Shown here one piece after another: positions 54,324-63,087 of a DNA stretch of 64,000 nt. Source of the stretch: Legionella sp. MW5194 (lineage in GTDB: Bacteria; Pseudomonadota; Gammaproteobacteria; Legionellales; Legionellaceae); NCBI RefSeq assembly GCF_016864235.1, contig NZ_CP045732.1:620001-684000 (forward strand), in the 5' to 3' direction. The translations under genes and the position numbers were made by a program. The notes beneath the pieces are model-generated. The model ran no database searches. It was not told where the DNA came from and worked only from the letters and a program-made list of their open reading frames with translations. How positions within the stretch are numbered: the stretch's first letter is position 1; each line of letters starts with the position of its first letter.

Positions 54324-56192
54324 TTAGTCTAATGATTCAATGGTTTCTGCCCGGATAAAGGGCGAGGCTTTGATGGTTTGCTTCGGTACCGGTGGTGGCG
54401 GCAATACTGAATCTTTCATTGCCGGGTTTTCATACCAGACCGCTTGCCGTGCCTTGATGGGTGAAGAGCCTGAGCGAAGAATGAGATTCACGTGCGCCGG
54501 CATTTTCATTAGTTCATCCGGGCGCATTAAGGGAATGGCCTGATAGCTCATCGTTTTGCTGTCACTGATCCCATGATGCTGGTCAGAGACCGAGCGCGAC
54601 ATCACCCGCTTGGTGCGAGTGCCTAACATTTTGCTGATGAATTCCGCATCCTGAATGTCTTCGGTGGCAAAGGCGATTTTGGTTTTGATGTTGGTAAAGG
54701 CGCGTGCCTCGTCATGGCTGTATTTCTCAAAGGTCTGGGCGATGTATTGAAACATCAGCACGCAGCGCACCCGGTATTCGCGCAAGAGCTTTAAGGAGCG
54801 GCGAAGTCGTTCAATACGGCCTAAGGATGAAAACTCATCAATGAGGCAGAGCAAGGGATACGGTTCTTTGTTAGGATTCGGAATTTCGCGAATCATCGCC
54901 GAAATCAATTGCTGCCAGAACAGGGTAAGCAATGGCGCTAAGCGCTCCATGTCGTCATCGCTAAAGCCGACATAAAGGGTCATTTTTTTACGCCGTAAAT
55001 CACGAAAATCAAAATCGCTGGCACAGGTGGCGGCATCGATGCGGGGGTCATCAAACAACTCAAAGTAACCGGAAAACGTTTCTAAAATGGAACTGCGGGT
55101 TTTGTCATGGTTGTTGATGTAGGAATAACCGTTGCGATAAAACTCAGGGTCAAAGTGGTCGGTGGTATCGAGTTGCTCCTGCAACCAGGCATCAAAATTC
55201 TGTTGCTTCACCAAGCGATTGATTTCGCCTAAGGTCACTGGCCGCTCGTTGGCATCCAAAAGATAGAGCACCAGGGTTTTAAACAATTTACGGCTGGCCT
55301 GGGTCCAGATGGGGTCTTTGCTGTTATCCGGCATTAAGATGTGACCAATGCGCTGAATGTCGGTCATGCGCTCGGTTTTGTCTCTGGAAATGGCTGACAG
55401 AGGATTAAAGCGATGGGTGCGGCCTTCAGGATGCGCTGGTGCAAAGCAATAACAGGCATGCCCCAACATAGTTTGGCGAAAGCCAGCGGTGGTTTCATAC
55501 AGGGTTAGTTTCACGTCATTGCACACCACCGAATAGGGGTAATGCAGTAAATTGGGAATGGCAATGCTTCGTGTCTTACCACTACCAGAGGGCGCAAACA
55601 CCAGCACGTGTTCAAAGCCGTTGGCATACAGTGGGGCATCCCATTTTTTACCGATGACAATGCTTTCTGCTTCCCGATTAAAAAAACCGGCTCGTTGAAT
55701 CTCAAAGCCATTGGCAAAATGGGCATTGCCGAGTGCTTTACTCGCAGGGCGGAGCCGCTCAAAAGCGATGACGCCAAACACCAGAAAAAACAAACCCATC
55801 GAAGCCGCCATGCAATACTTAAAGTGCATTAATGCTGTGTCATCGCTTTGCAGTAACCAGCAAAGCGTGGGGTAACTATTAATGTTGACCTCTTCAAACC
55901 ATGCAAACAACGCGATGCCGGCCAGCACCATGACCACCCCGGCCACAAACACCCCGCCGGCTAAGGCGCTTAAGTAACGGCAAAAGCCAGTCTGGCGAAG
56001 GCCAACCACAATAACCAGCGGTACGCCAACTAATAGGAAGCCTAAGAGTAATTCCATGCCAAACCCATGCTGCCAGAGTGCAATGCCACTTAACGGCGTT
56101 GGCCATTGCGGCAAGCCGGTTAGGCGCAAGGCCACAAGAGTAATGAGTTCCAAAATCAAGACAACAACGCTTAATGCACTAACCCATTTCAA
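54324..56192 (-). CDS. lvhD4: VirD4/TraG-type coupling protein of the Lvh T4SS
   Basis: A 622-residue coupling ATPase: N-terminal membrane segments within the first 150 residues, Walker A A-P-S-G-S-G-K-T near residue 205 and Walker B L-C-L-I-D-E-F-S-S near 440. The mature core Y-A-N-G-F-E-H-V-L-V-F-A is typical of VirD4/TraG. It overlaps lvhB11 by four bases and ends the cluster. It would link the MobQ relaxase TraA to the P-type T4SS. Confidence 0.9.
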   Translation of the reverse strand: MKWVSALSVVVLILELITLVALRLTGLPQWPTPLSGIALWQHGFGMELLLGFLLVGVPLVIVVGLRQTGFCRYLSALAGGVFVAGVVMVLAGIALFAWFEEVNINSYPTLCWLLQSDDTALMHFKYCMAASMGLFFLVFGVIAFERLRPASKALGNAHFANGFEIQRAGFFNREAESIVIGKKWDAPLYANGFEHVLVFAPSGSGKTRSIAIPNLLHYPYSVVCNDVKLTLYETTAGFRQTMLGHACYCFAPAHPEGRTHRFNPLSAISRDKTERMTDIQRIGHILMPDNSKDPIWTQASRKLFKTLVLYLLDANERPVTLGEINRLVKQQNFDAWLQEQLDTTDHFDPEFYRNGYSYINNHDKTRSSILETFSGYFELFDDPRIDAATCASDFDFRDLRRKKMTLYVGFSDDDMERLAPLLTLFWQQLISAMIREIPNPNKEPYPLLCLIDEFSSLGRIERLRRSLKLLREYRVRCVLMFQYIAQTFEKYSHDEARAFTNIKTKIAFATEDIQDAEFISKMLGTRTKRVMSRSVSDQHHGISDSKTMSYQAIPLMRPDELMKMPAHVNLILRSGSSPIKARQAVWYENPAMKDSVLPPPPVPKQTIKASPFIRAETIESLD

Positions 56193-57223
56193 TGGCCTTC
56201 TCCCAGATAAGTGTCTGCGTCTTTAAAATAAACCCAGGTTGCCATGCGCCCTTGCGGGGTACGCTGCACCTGCACGATGATGTCAATGATTTCATGCAGT
56301 TCGCGCAGGATGTCGTTATCGCGCATGGAGGGCACGTTATTGAGCTTGTAAAGCTGAGTCATGCGCATGAAAGCCACGCGCGGGTTACTGGCGTGAATGC
56401 TGGTAATTGACCCAGCATGACCTGTGGCGCAGGCGCTTAAAAAATCCAAGATTTCGCGACCACGAATTTCGCCCATGATAAGGCGGTCAGGACGTAAGCG
56501 CAGCGAGCACTGCACCAACTCCTGCATGGTTAAGCCTTTTTCCCCTTCGCGCCTTTTGGGGGCTAACAGGCTTACTTGATTGCGATGTGGGGTGACCACC
56601 TCGTAAGTGTCTTCCAGGGTAATGATGCGTTCATGCAAGGGGATGTGATTACAGCAGGCATTTAAAAAGGTGGTTTTCCCGGAAGAGGTTTCCCCGGCAA
56701 TGACGATGTTTTTCTTTTGAAGTACGGCTTGAGCAATAAATTCATCCCAGCGCTTTTGGTGATACAAGGCCAGTAAGGCTTTATCGTCCGCACTCTGTAA
56801 ACTGGCTCGGTTGCAATCTAAGTAAAAGGGTTTCGCTTGCTGATAAAAGTCGCTCGCGGCATAGTCCGTTAAGGTGCGTGCGACAATGGATTGACGGCGA
56901 ATGGACAAAGTGTAATGCTTCGCTGCCGGCGGAATGACTAATTGCACGCGCGAGCCATCGGGCAAATTGCCTGAGAGCATGGGCGAGGATTCATTTAAAA
57001 CCTGCTGGTTTTCATTGGCAAGCAGGGTAAACAAATGCTTTACATGACGCAGGGTGAGTACTGGCAATTCATGATGAAACATTTCGCCGTGCGCCTCGAT
57101 AAAAACCTCACCTGGTTGATTGATAAGAATCTCAGACACCGCCGGATTATCAAGCCAGGGTTTTAAGGGAGCCAGTAAACCTTCAGAGCCTGGGGCAAAG
57201 TGCAGCGCTTCGTTAGGCGTCAT
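56189..57223 (-). CDS. lvhB11: VirB11-type T4SS ATPase
   Basis: The start at 57223 (M-T-P-N-E-A), preceded by GGAG, is preferred to one 20 codons upstream inside lvhB10. The 344-residue protein has an N-terminal domain (N-P-A-V-S-E-I-L-I-N-Q-P-G), Walker A A-G-E-T-S-S-G-K-T-T, R-I-I-T-L-E-D-T and M-G-E-I-R-G-R-E, and T-G-H-A-G-S. It is a hexameric ATPase at the inner face of the membrane. Confidence 0.94.
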   Translation of the reverse strand: MTPNEALHFAPGSEGLLAPLKPWLDNPAVSEILINQPGEVFIEAHGEMFHHELPVLTLRHVKHLFTLLANENQQVLNESSPMLSGNLPDGSRVQLVIPPAAKHYTLSIRRQSIVARTLTDYAASDFYQQAKPFYLDCNRASLQSADDKALLALYHQKRWDEFIAQAVLQKKNIVIAGETSSGKTTFLNACCNHIPLHERIITLEDTYEVVTPHRNQVSLLAPKRREGEKGLTMQELVQCSLRLRPDRLIMGEIRGREILDFLSACATGHAGSITSIHASNPRVAFMRMTQLYKLNNVPSMRDNDILRELHEIIDIIVQVQRTPQGRMATWVYFKDADTYLGEGH

Positions 57224-58295
57224 GGCTGGCTCCGACCCGGTAAAAATCCAAATCATGGGCGACAAACACCTGAATCTGCGCACCCTGATTAATCTGTAAC
57301 GTGGGGCGAATCATCATGTCGTTTTGCAGCGTTTGCCCGGAAGCTTGTTGCAGGCTGCCGGCAATGGCCATGCGGTATTGCGATTGAGAGTTGTATTGGT
57401 CCTGGCCATTGACCCCACTGGTAGCAGTGTAGGCTCCTAAAATGGAGAGCAGCGCACTGGTGCCGAAGCGTTCAAAGAAATGGCGATTGATGTAATCGGC
57501 TTCTTGACCGGAGCGACCAATGCTGTCAGTACCTGGGCTGTTTAAGGTGACAATGACCCCATTCGCTAATTGCACACGATTCCAGACCACTAAAATGCGG
57601 CTTTGACCGTCCGCCACACTGGCGTTAAATTGCCCGACTAAGGTCGAGCCACGAGGAATTAAACGGTTTTCGCCCTCCAGTGAATAGACATCGCGGCTGG
57701 TAATGGCACGCACCATGCCGGGTAATTCCGAATGGATGGCGGTTTCCAAGGTTGCCGGAATCATCTCACCCGCAGGCACGGTTAAGCGTGGGTGCGGCAG
57801 TTGTTTCGCCATGGCGGTGGTGATGTCGTTTTGTTGATTCACAAACTGCGCGTTGCTGCTGTTGCCAGTTAATAGCCCCCCTTGCGCGGGGTTGTTAACT
57901 ACAGGGGAACTGGTGCTGCTGCCTTCCTCCTCATTAAAAAAGGTGGTCGGGGCATTCATGCGTGCCACTAAGTCTTTGCTTAACGGCGTTTTGCGGCGAA
58001 GGATTGGGGGCTTCACGGCCTCGTGTTCTTCCGTATTGGTCTTTTGCTGCAAGGAAGCTTTCATGCGCTCAAGCAAGGCTAAGTTTTGTGACAGGGTTAA
58101 CTCCTTGCCGTTGTTGGGCGCTTCCTCTGCCGTTTGCAGTTCCTTTTCCGCACTGGGGGTCAACCACATTACCATCACGATAAAGGCCGCACCGGCCAGC
58201 AGGTAGAGGGAGTTGCGGGTAACGTAGCGGCGATGGCTTTTTTTAGGGGTCACCTGCGACACATTTCCTACGGGGCTGTCTTGATTGTCTGTCAT
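57213..58295 (-). CDS. lvhB10: VirB10-type T4SS channel protein
   Basis: A 360-residue protein: short cytoplasmic part, one membrane segment (about residues 28-46), a proline-containing linker and a C-terminal TrbI/VirB10 domain with P-A-G-E-M-I-P-A-T-L-E-T-A-I, R-L-I-P-R-G-S-T-L-V-G and W-N-R-V-Q-L-A-N-G. It spans both membranes. It ends inside the start of lvhB11. Confidence 0.94.
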   Translation of the reverse strand: MTDNQDSPVGNVSQVTPKKSHRRYVTRNSLYLLAGAAFIVMVMWLTPSAEKELQTAEEAPNNGKELTLSQNLALLERMKASLQQKTNTEEHEAVKPPILRRKTPLSKDLVARMNAPTTFFNEEEGSSTSSPVVNNPAQGGLLTGNSSNAQFVNQQNDITTAMAKQLPHPRLTVPAGEMIPATLETAIHSELPGMVRAITSRDVYSLEGENRLIPRGSTLVGQFNASVADGQSRILVVWNRVQLANGVIVTLNSPGTDSIGRSGQEADYINRHFFERFGTSALLSILGAYTATSGVNGQDQYNSQSQYRMAIAGSLQQASGQTLQNDMMIRPTLQINQGAQIQVFVAHDLDFYRVGASHDA

Positions 58296-58297
58296 GT

Positions 58298-59059
58298 TTA
58301 TCTCCGACCTTGTTTGATTTTGGCAATTTCAAGCGTATTAAATACCGAGGCGACCAAGCCGCCGTGACGCAGGGTAAATTGCGGGGCTAGGCGATGAACC
58401 ACTAACACATTGCCCTGACGGCGGGTGTTAACCATGGCCTCTTTACCGTCCTTGCCATCGACTGCAAAAATCGCCGGCACCGCTTGATTGGCGTGCAGTT
58501 CAAAATAGGTAAAACGGCCATCGTCATAGACATGGAGTGGAACGATTTGCGGGTTGCCGCTGAACCGGTAATGGCTGTTGTAGGTTTTTTGAGGCGGGTT
58601 TTTCGCCGCTTTGGCTTTAGCCGCTGCCTGTAAAAGAGCAACGCGTTTGGCTTGTTCTTCCTCAGGATAAGTAAACACCACCGCATAGGTTTTTTGCTGG
58701 GCGGGCACGTCCAATTGAGGCTGGCTTACCGCCTGAAAATAATAAGTGTGCTTATTGGTCACCACGGTGAGGTTGGTGTTACTGTTTAATACCGTGGGTT
58801 TTAAAAACAGCATGTGGCTTAAGCGGCGGTGATGGGTGACCATCCAGCCGGCGGTATCGCCACCTTCAATGTCTAAAATCACCTCCTTGTCACCAAAAAC
58901 GATGTGGGTGGTGGTAAAGGTAGCTGCTTCAATTTTTACCACGTTATGCTCACTGAATGGCACGTGCTTGATGCGCGCATCGTCACGGTAGCCGGTCGGA
59001 ATTTGTTGCGCGTGTAAGGCCGCACTCATAAGCATTAATAAAAAGATAAAACGTTTCAT
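58298..59059 (-). CDS. lvhB9: VirB9-type T4SS outer-membrane complex protein
   Basis: A 253-residue protein with signal peptide to A-L-H-A-Q, then the VirB9/CagX pattern: D-A-R-I-K-H-V-P-F-S, G-D-T-A-G-W near residue 67, and the C-terminal Y-R-F-S-G-N-P-Q-I-V-P-L-H-V-Y-D-D-G-R-F-T-Y. It binds VirB10 (and VirB7 where present) in the core complex. The start overlaps the lvhB8 stop by 4 bases. Confidence 0.94.
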   Translation of the reverse strand: MKRFIFLLMLMSAALHAQQIPTGYRDDARIKHVPFSEHNVVKIEAATFTTTHIVFGDKEVILDIEGGDTAGWMVTHHRRLSHMLFLKPTVLNSNTNLTVVTNKHTYYFQAVSQPQLDVPAQQKTYAVVFTYPEEEQAKRVALLQAAAKAKAAKNPPQKTYNSHYRFSGNPQIVPLHVYDDGRFTYFELHANQAVPAIFAVDGKDGKEAMVNTRRQGNVLVVHRLAPQFTLRHGGLVASVFNTLEIAKIKQGRR

Positions 59060-59772
59060 GCCTGCTTCTCCGTCACTTGGATTTGTTTGCTGTAGCGAAT
59101 CACCTGAAAGCCATCCCAGTTTTTCCAGCGCACATCGGGATTACTGGACGGCTTTAAATACTGCCAGGCAATGAGCGCGTTGTAATGACTCACCTCGGCA
59201 TGCCCGCTTTGCTTGTCCGTGTCGGTGATGGTAAAGGCCACTTCGGCGACATTGTTGTGGTCTTGGTGGATGTCGCGGCCATTGCTTAACAGGTTGTCTA
59301 AGAAATGGATGCTTGCGATTTTCACGTTGCGTGAGACATGGACGTTTAAGCGATTAATCGGGGCGTCTTTATTGGATTTGGCCTGTTCTTTTAAGTACTC
59401 ATTATTAACGGCCGTATTGGATAACACGCTGACTAAATCAAACTGACTGCGATAGGTGCTCACATCAAAGCTTTCACGATTGGTGATGTAGCGCACCACA
59501 TCACTTTCCACCTGGGCGCGATTTATCGGGGCATTACTTTGGGTTAAGGGCTCAACGGTGGTTAAACCGTTATCGTAATGATGCACCATCAACGGAATTA
59601 AGGTCTGGCAATGGGCTAAAATCATCACCGCCGCGATGGCGAGGAGATTTAAGCCCATGCTGGCTAAAAAAGCGGCCTGGTAACGTTGGCGTGACACGGT
59701 AATGCGGGCAAAGTTATCATCCGCCCAGCGTTTTGCTTCTTTAAAATACGAGGGGTAATGGTTCTGACTCAT
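59056..59772 (-). CDS. lvhB8: VirB8-type T4SS inner-membrane protein
   Basis: A 238-residue bitopic protein: short cytoplasmic N-terminus, one membrane segment at about residues 30-52, and a periplasmic NTF2-like domain (V-R-Y-I-T-N-R-E-S-F-D near 95, then V-A-F-T-I-T). It nucleates T4SS assembly. It overlaps lvhB6 by four bases. No virB7 gene lies between, as in described lvh loci. Confidence 0.92.
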   Translation of the reverse strand: MSQNHYPSYFKEAKRWADDNFARITVSRQRYQAAFLASMGLNLLAIAAVMILAHCQTLIPLMVHHYDNGLTTVEPLTQSNAPINRAQVESDVVRYITNRESFDVSTYRSQFDLVSVLSNTAVNNEYLKEQAKSNKDAPINRLNVHVSRNVKIASIHFLDNLLSNGRDIHQDHNNVAEVAFTITDTDKQSGHAEVSHYNALIAWQYLKPSSNPDVRWKNWDGFQVIRYSKQIQVTEKQA

Positions 59773-60815
59773 TTTGTTACTCCTTGGAAGGGGTTAGGCG
59801 GATTCTGAGGCGCTCCTCTAAGTGTCTGCACGTTGGCGCGGGCGCTGTCAGGGGTTAAGGCTTGACCTAAAAGCCTTGCCTTCTGGCTTAACTGATGGGT
59901 GACGCGGCCAGAGCCTAAAAAGCCACCGATGAAGCCGCCAACCATGGCCGAACCATTGGCCGTAGAGCAGGCACTGCCGATGCTTTTGGCAATGGCGGTG
60001 ACTTCAAGAATGGCCATGACGCAAAAGCCTGCGACCATTGCCAGTGGGATCCAATCCACCGCGGTGACATTCGCCGCATGGCTGTCATAATGCCCGCCTA
60101 TCGCCCAATGGATTAAATGCAGGGCAAAGCCCACCACGGTGGAGACAAAAATCAACACGAAAGAAAAACCAGCGAGCGTGCCTAACCAGCGGTCAAAAAA
60201 GCCGCGCGTTTTATCAAACAGGGTAAAGGGGATAAACAGCGGCGCAGTACACAGGCAAATGGACAGCATCAATTTGGCAATGATAATCTCAAACAAGGCA
60301 AAGCCCACCACGGCAAAGCCTGAGAGGTAAATGAGAATGGCGGTAAACATCGGCCCCCAATGTTTAAACGAGGCCTTATCCCAAGTCCAGGCGCCGACGC
60401 GAACCACCTCAATGAATACCGATTGCAGACCGTGATTGACGCTAGTGCCGCCGCTTATCGCTGGCAATTTAGTGGGTGCTAAGTTCATGATGAGCGCACC
60501 AATTTCACCGGCGCTGTTGATGAAAAGCGCGACTAAGTAGGAAGAAAAAACACCCCAATTCATTGCCAGCGTATAAACCAAGCCAATACGGATTAAGTTT
60601 TTCTGAAATTCTTCCATGGGGTTTTTAATGAGGCCACGCAAGAGACCAAAGCCCATTAAAATAATCATGATAATGCACAGGCTACCCAGGGGTTTGGCGA
60701 GTGCTTCAGCCAGTGCTTGATAGCCTTTAAAGACAAAGTCTTTCGTCAGCTTGATTTGGATTTTGCCTTTATCAATCATGATTTGTTCGCCACATTTACG
60801 GGTCAGGACTAGCAT
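59769..60815 (-). CDS. lvhB6: Chimera: CsrA (LvrC) N-terminus fused in frame to VirB6
   Basis: A 348-residue ORF behind a strong ribosome-binding site (AAGGAGAAATACCC). The first 22-24 residues, M-L-V-L-T-R-K-C-G-E-Q-I-M-I-D-K-G-K-I-Q then I-K-L, are those of a CsrA-family RNA-binding protein. From about residue 26 (F-V-F-K-G-Y-Q-A-L-A-E) it becomes a multi-membrane-segment VirB6/TrbL protein ending P-F-Q-G-V-T-K. In lvh loci lvrC (csrA-like) is followed by lvhB2, B3, B4, B5 and then B6, so a deletion of those genes explains the fusion. CsrA function must be lost; whether the VirB6 part is active is unknown. Confidence 0.85.
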   Translation of the reverse strand: MLVLTRKCGEQIMIDKGKIQIKLTKDFVFKGYQALAEALAKPLGSLCIIMIILMGFGLLRGLIKNPMEEFQKNLIRIGLVYTLAMNWGVFSSYLVALFINSAGEIGALIMNLAPTKLPAISGGTSVNHGLQSVFIEVVRVGAWTWDKASFKHWGPMFTAILIYLSGFAVVGFALFEIIIAKLMLSICLCTAPLFIPFTLFDKTRGFFDRWLGTLAGFSFVLIFVSTVVGFALHLIHWAIGGHYDSHAANVTAVDWIPLAMVAGFCVMAILEVTAIAKSIGSACSTANGSAMVGGFIGGFLGSGRVTHQLSQKARLLGQALTPDSARANVQTLRGAPQNPPNPFQGVTK

Positions 60816-60835
60816 GGGTATTTCTCCTTGTGAGG

Positions 60836-61201
60836 TTAGTGTTTCAAGAGTGCGTAGAGGTCTTGAATGTGTTTTAAGGCGATTTTGGTATCAATGCGTT
60901 GTTGCAGCTCCGCCTTGGCTGAGCAGAAGTGATTGCGTCTAACGCTTGATTTGCAGCGCTCAATGAATTGCGGCAAAGTCGGAGGAAAGTTACTGTTTTC
61001 GCGAAAGTAAAACAGCGCTTCCTTAAGCGTGGTGTTGTTAAACCGGGAAAGTCCTTCTGACCACTCTTTTTTGGCCAAATGAAGCAGCGCTTCGCTCTTG
61101 TAGCTGCTCCACCACACATGGCCGTAAATGGCGCCCAAGCGGGTAAAGAGGGTATCCATGCGCTTGTCGATCGCCTCAGGCTTTGCGGAATTGGATGACA
61201 T
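60836..61201 (-). CDS. lvrB: LvrB-like protein, possibly helicase-loader related
   Basis: The start at 61201, preceded by AGGAGCC, gives 121 residues; the longer ORF to 61432 would mostly overlap the previous gene. The segment W-S-E-G-L-S-R-F...F-P-P-T-L-P-Q-F-I-E-R-C-K resembles phage replication protein P-type helicase loaders. Position between the lvrA-like gene and the CsrA start matches lvrB of the lvrA-lvrB-lvrC module. Overlap with lvrA suggests coupling. The symbol rests on position. Confidence 0.6.
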   Translation of the reverse strand: MSSNSAKPEAIDKRMDTLFTRLGAIYGHVWWSSYKSEALLHLAKKEWSEGLSRFNNTTLKEALFYFRENSNFPPTLPQFIERCKSSVRRNHFCSAKAELQQRIDTKIALKHIQDLYALLKH

Positions 61202-62063
61202 TGTCGGCTCCTGAATGGGTCGGGGTGTCGGTGTCAAAGTCGAAATCGACGTTGTCGAATTGATGCCAAAGGCTTTGGCTTTGAGTTTTGGATCGAGTAA
61301 ATCTTTGATGGGTTTCACGGTGTGACTCCTTTCGGTTGATTGCGGGTAATGTTTCATTCCAGCCTTGCTGGCTAAGCCAGTTGGCAGGGTACTTCCATGC
61401 AGGAACCCACTGGCCATTAGCCGTGAGCTCATTGCGGTGATTGATTTGTGCCTTTAGGGCATGAAGGATTTTCTGGCAAAGGGCTTCATCGGGGTTTAAA
61501 CGCTGAAAGGCGTCCCAGGCCTTCTCACGGTTTTGTTGCTGTGGATAAAGCGACCAGAATTGCTCGAATTGGGATAATAAAAAAAATAATAAATAATCTT
61601 TATTAGGAGGTATGACGGCTTTTGCCATTTTGCCTGTGTCGGTTTTTGTTTTTTCACTCGCTGAAAACTGAGTGCTGGCGCCGTTTTTAGGGTTATCCAC
61701 AGTGACGGCTAACTGTGACGGGTTTGTGACGGCTTTATTTTGGACGGACTGATGCCTTGTCGCTAAAAGGCATTTTAAAATAAGTTGGTGGTCTTCCGAT
61801 TGAACCTCAATCAACCCGGCACGCTCCAAGCCTGCAATCGCTCGCCGCGCTTGAGCACGTGAAAAGGACGTGGCTTTAATACCGGGGTGCGGTTCAATGT
61901 AGAGTTGTTCCGTCAGCGATTGATAGCTTATCCCACGTTTTTCGCCAACCATGCCCGTTTTAAAATCCATATAAGGCCTAATCCCTCTTAGGTAGACCAA
62001 CTGCTGGATATGCGGCAATCCGTCCAGTCGATCTAATTCGTTGTTGTTGATGGTGAATTCCAT
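61176..62063 (-). CDS. lvrA: LvrA-like regulatory/replication protein
   Basis: A 295-residue protein with an N-terminal winged-helix-like region (R-A-Q-A-R-R-A-I-A-G-L-E-R-A-G-L-I-E-V) and a C-terminal segment F-W-S-L-Y-P-Q-Q-Q-N-R-E-K-A-W...W-K-Y-P-A-N-W-L-S-Q-Q-G-W. The latter is seen in phage replication O-like or DnaD-like proteins. First gene of the lvh operon, divergent from the repressor gene, as lvrA is from prpA in Legionella ICEs. Its promoter overlaps the palindromic operators at 62129-62180. Confidence 0.65.
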   Translation of the reverse strand: MEFTINNNELDRLDGLPHIQQLVYLRGIRPYMDFKTGMVGEKRGISYQSLTEQLYIEPHPGIKATSFSRAQARRAIAGLERAGLIEVQSEDHQLILKCLLATRHQSVQNKAVTNPSQLAVTVDNPKNGASTQFSASEKTKTDTGKMAKAVIPPNKDYLLFFLLSQFEQFWSLYPQQQNREKAWDAFQRLNPDEALCQKILHALKAQINHRNELTANGQWVPAWKYPANWLSQQGWNETLPAINRKESHRETHQRFTRSKTQSQSLWHQFDNVDFDFDTDTPTHSGADNVIQFRKA

Positions 62064-62128
62064 TTCTAACGACCCTATTGATTCGTTTTCCTGTTATTTC
62101 TGTGTTATGTTTATTAGACATAATCATT

Positions 62129-62180
62129 AATTTCCACTTTTCGTGGAAATTAGATTTCAATATATCACTATATGTGGAAA
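62129..62180. promoter_or_regulatory. Operators between the lvrA-like gene and the repressor gene
   Basis: A perfect palindrome AATTTCCAC-TTTTC-GTGGAAATT lies at 62129-62151. A second, weaker one follows, with half sites ATTTCAATAT and ATATGTGGAAAT (about 62154-62180). They lie in the 163-bp gap between divergent genes and are probably bound by the CI-like repressor encoded at 62227, by analogy with phage operators. Confidence 0.65.
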
Positions 62181-62226
62181 TATCAATGGGGTATTTCAAC
62201 ATTTTTAACTTTGAATCCGAGGGACG

Positions 62227-62901
62227 ATGAGCATCAAAGAACAAATAGGCCAACGTATACAGGCTGCACGCCAGGAAAAAGGACTGACACTTAAAGCTTT
62301 GGCTGGTCTCACAGACGATTTAAAACAATCAAGAATTAACAATTGGGAGCGTGGTGACCGAACACCGGGTCCAGAAGAAATCAAGCAACTGGCAAAGGCA
62401 TTGGACGTTTCTGCCGCCTATTTGATGTGCTTAACGGATGAGAAACAGCCTAAAAAAATACCCGGATTGGGCGCTTTGATTCCTATTTTGGATTACCAAC
62501 AGGCCTGTGATCCGGTAGCCGCAATTGAGGCTATAAAAAGTGAGATCAATCAGGATAGGGTGAGTTTTATACCGGTAGCGGCAGATTTGGCTCAAAGGCT
62601 TGGGGAGAATGCTTTTGCGTTGAAAATTAAGGATGACAGTATGAGTCCAGAGCTACGCATTAACGATTTGTTACTAGTATCATTAAATGTAAATCCATCC
62701 CCAGGTAATTTTGTTGTTGCCCTAATTAACGGCGCAGAAGCAGTCATTGTTAGACGCTATAAGCAATTATCGGTTAATAAAAATTTTCAGTCGTTTGAAT
62801 TAAAAGCAGAAAATGATAATTGGGGTGTGATACAAGTCACAGATAAAAATGATTGTACTGTGAAAGGTATTATTAGCTGTGTGGTTAGGGCGTTCAATTA
62901 A
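62227..62901 (+). CDS. prpA: PrpA-like CI/LexA-type repressor
   Basis: A 224-residue protein. Residues 1-70 form a lambda-CI-like helix-turn-helix (I-G-Q-R-I-Q-A-A-R, L-K-A-L-A-G-L, S-R-I-N-N-W-E-R-G). The C-terminal part is S24-peptidase-like, with K-D-D-S-M-S-P-E-L giving the nucleophile serine near residue 140 and R-R-Y-K-Q following. The usual A-G or C-G cleavage dipeptide is not obvious, so self-cleavage in the SOS response is uncertain. By position it corresponds to the repressor gene prpA of lvr modules. Confidence 0.8.
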   Translation: MSIKEQIGQRIQAARQEKGLTLKALAGLTDDLKQSRINNWERGDRTPGPEEIKQLAKALDVSAAYLMCLTDEKQPKKIPGLGALIPILDYQQACDPVAAIEAIKSEINQDRVSFIPVAADLAQRLGENAFALKIKDDSMSPELRINDLLLVSLNVNPSPGNFVVALINGAEAVIVRRYKQLSVNKNFQSFELKAENDNWGVIQVTDKNDCTVKGIISCVVRAFN

Positions 62902-63039
62902 TCAGTCTAAAGAATATGGTTGATTGATAGATTTCCCTTGTAAGGCTATTTTTCCTAGCATCTCGCGGGATTCAATATCAATTAGCAGGTTAGACTGAGA
63001 TATTTGTAATGTGAGTATGGACAGCAATATTCTTGAATT

Positions 63040-63058
63040 GTACCCATAATTAGAGTAC
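63040..63058. promoter_or_regulatory. Likely operator of the toxin-antitoxin operon
   Basis: The imperfect palindrome GTACCC-N7-GAGTAC overlaps the presumed promoter 30-48 bases before the toxin start. Antitoxins of this type commonly bind such sites to repress their own operon. Confidence 0.45.
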
Positions 63059-63087
63059 ACTTTATTAAAGTAGAGATTTTACTTATC

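Noticed and set aside
60836-61432. Long form of the lvrB-like ORF
   Set aside because: The extra 77 residues are out of frame with, and fully inside, the lvrA-like gene; the ATG at 61201 has a good ribosome-binding site.
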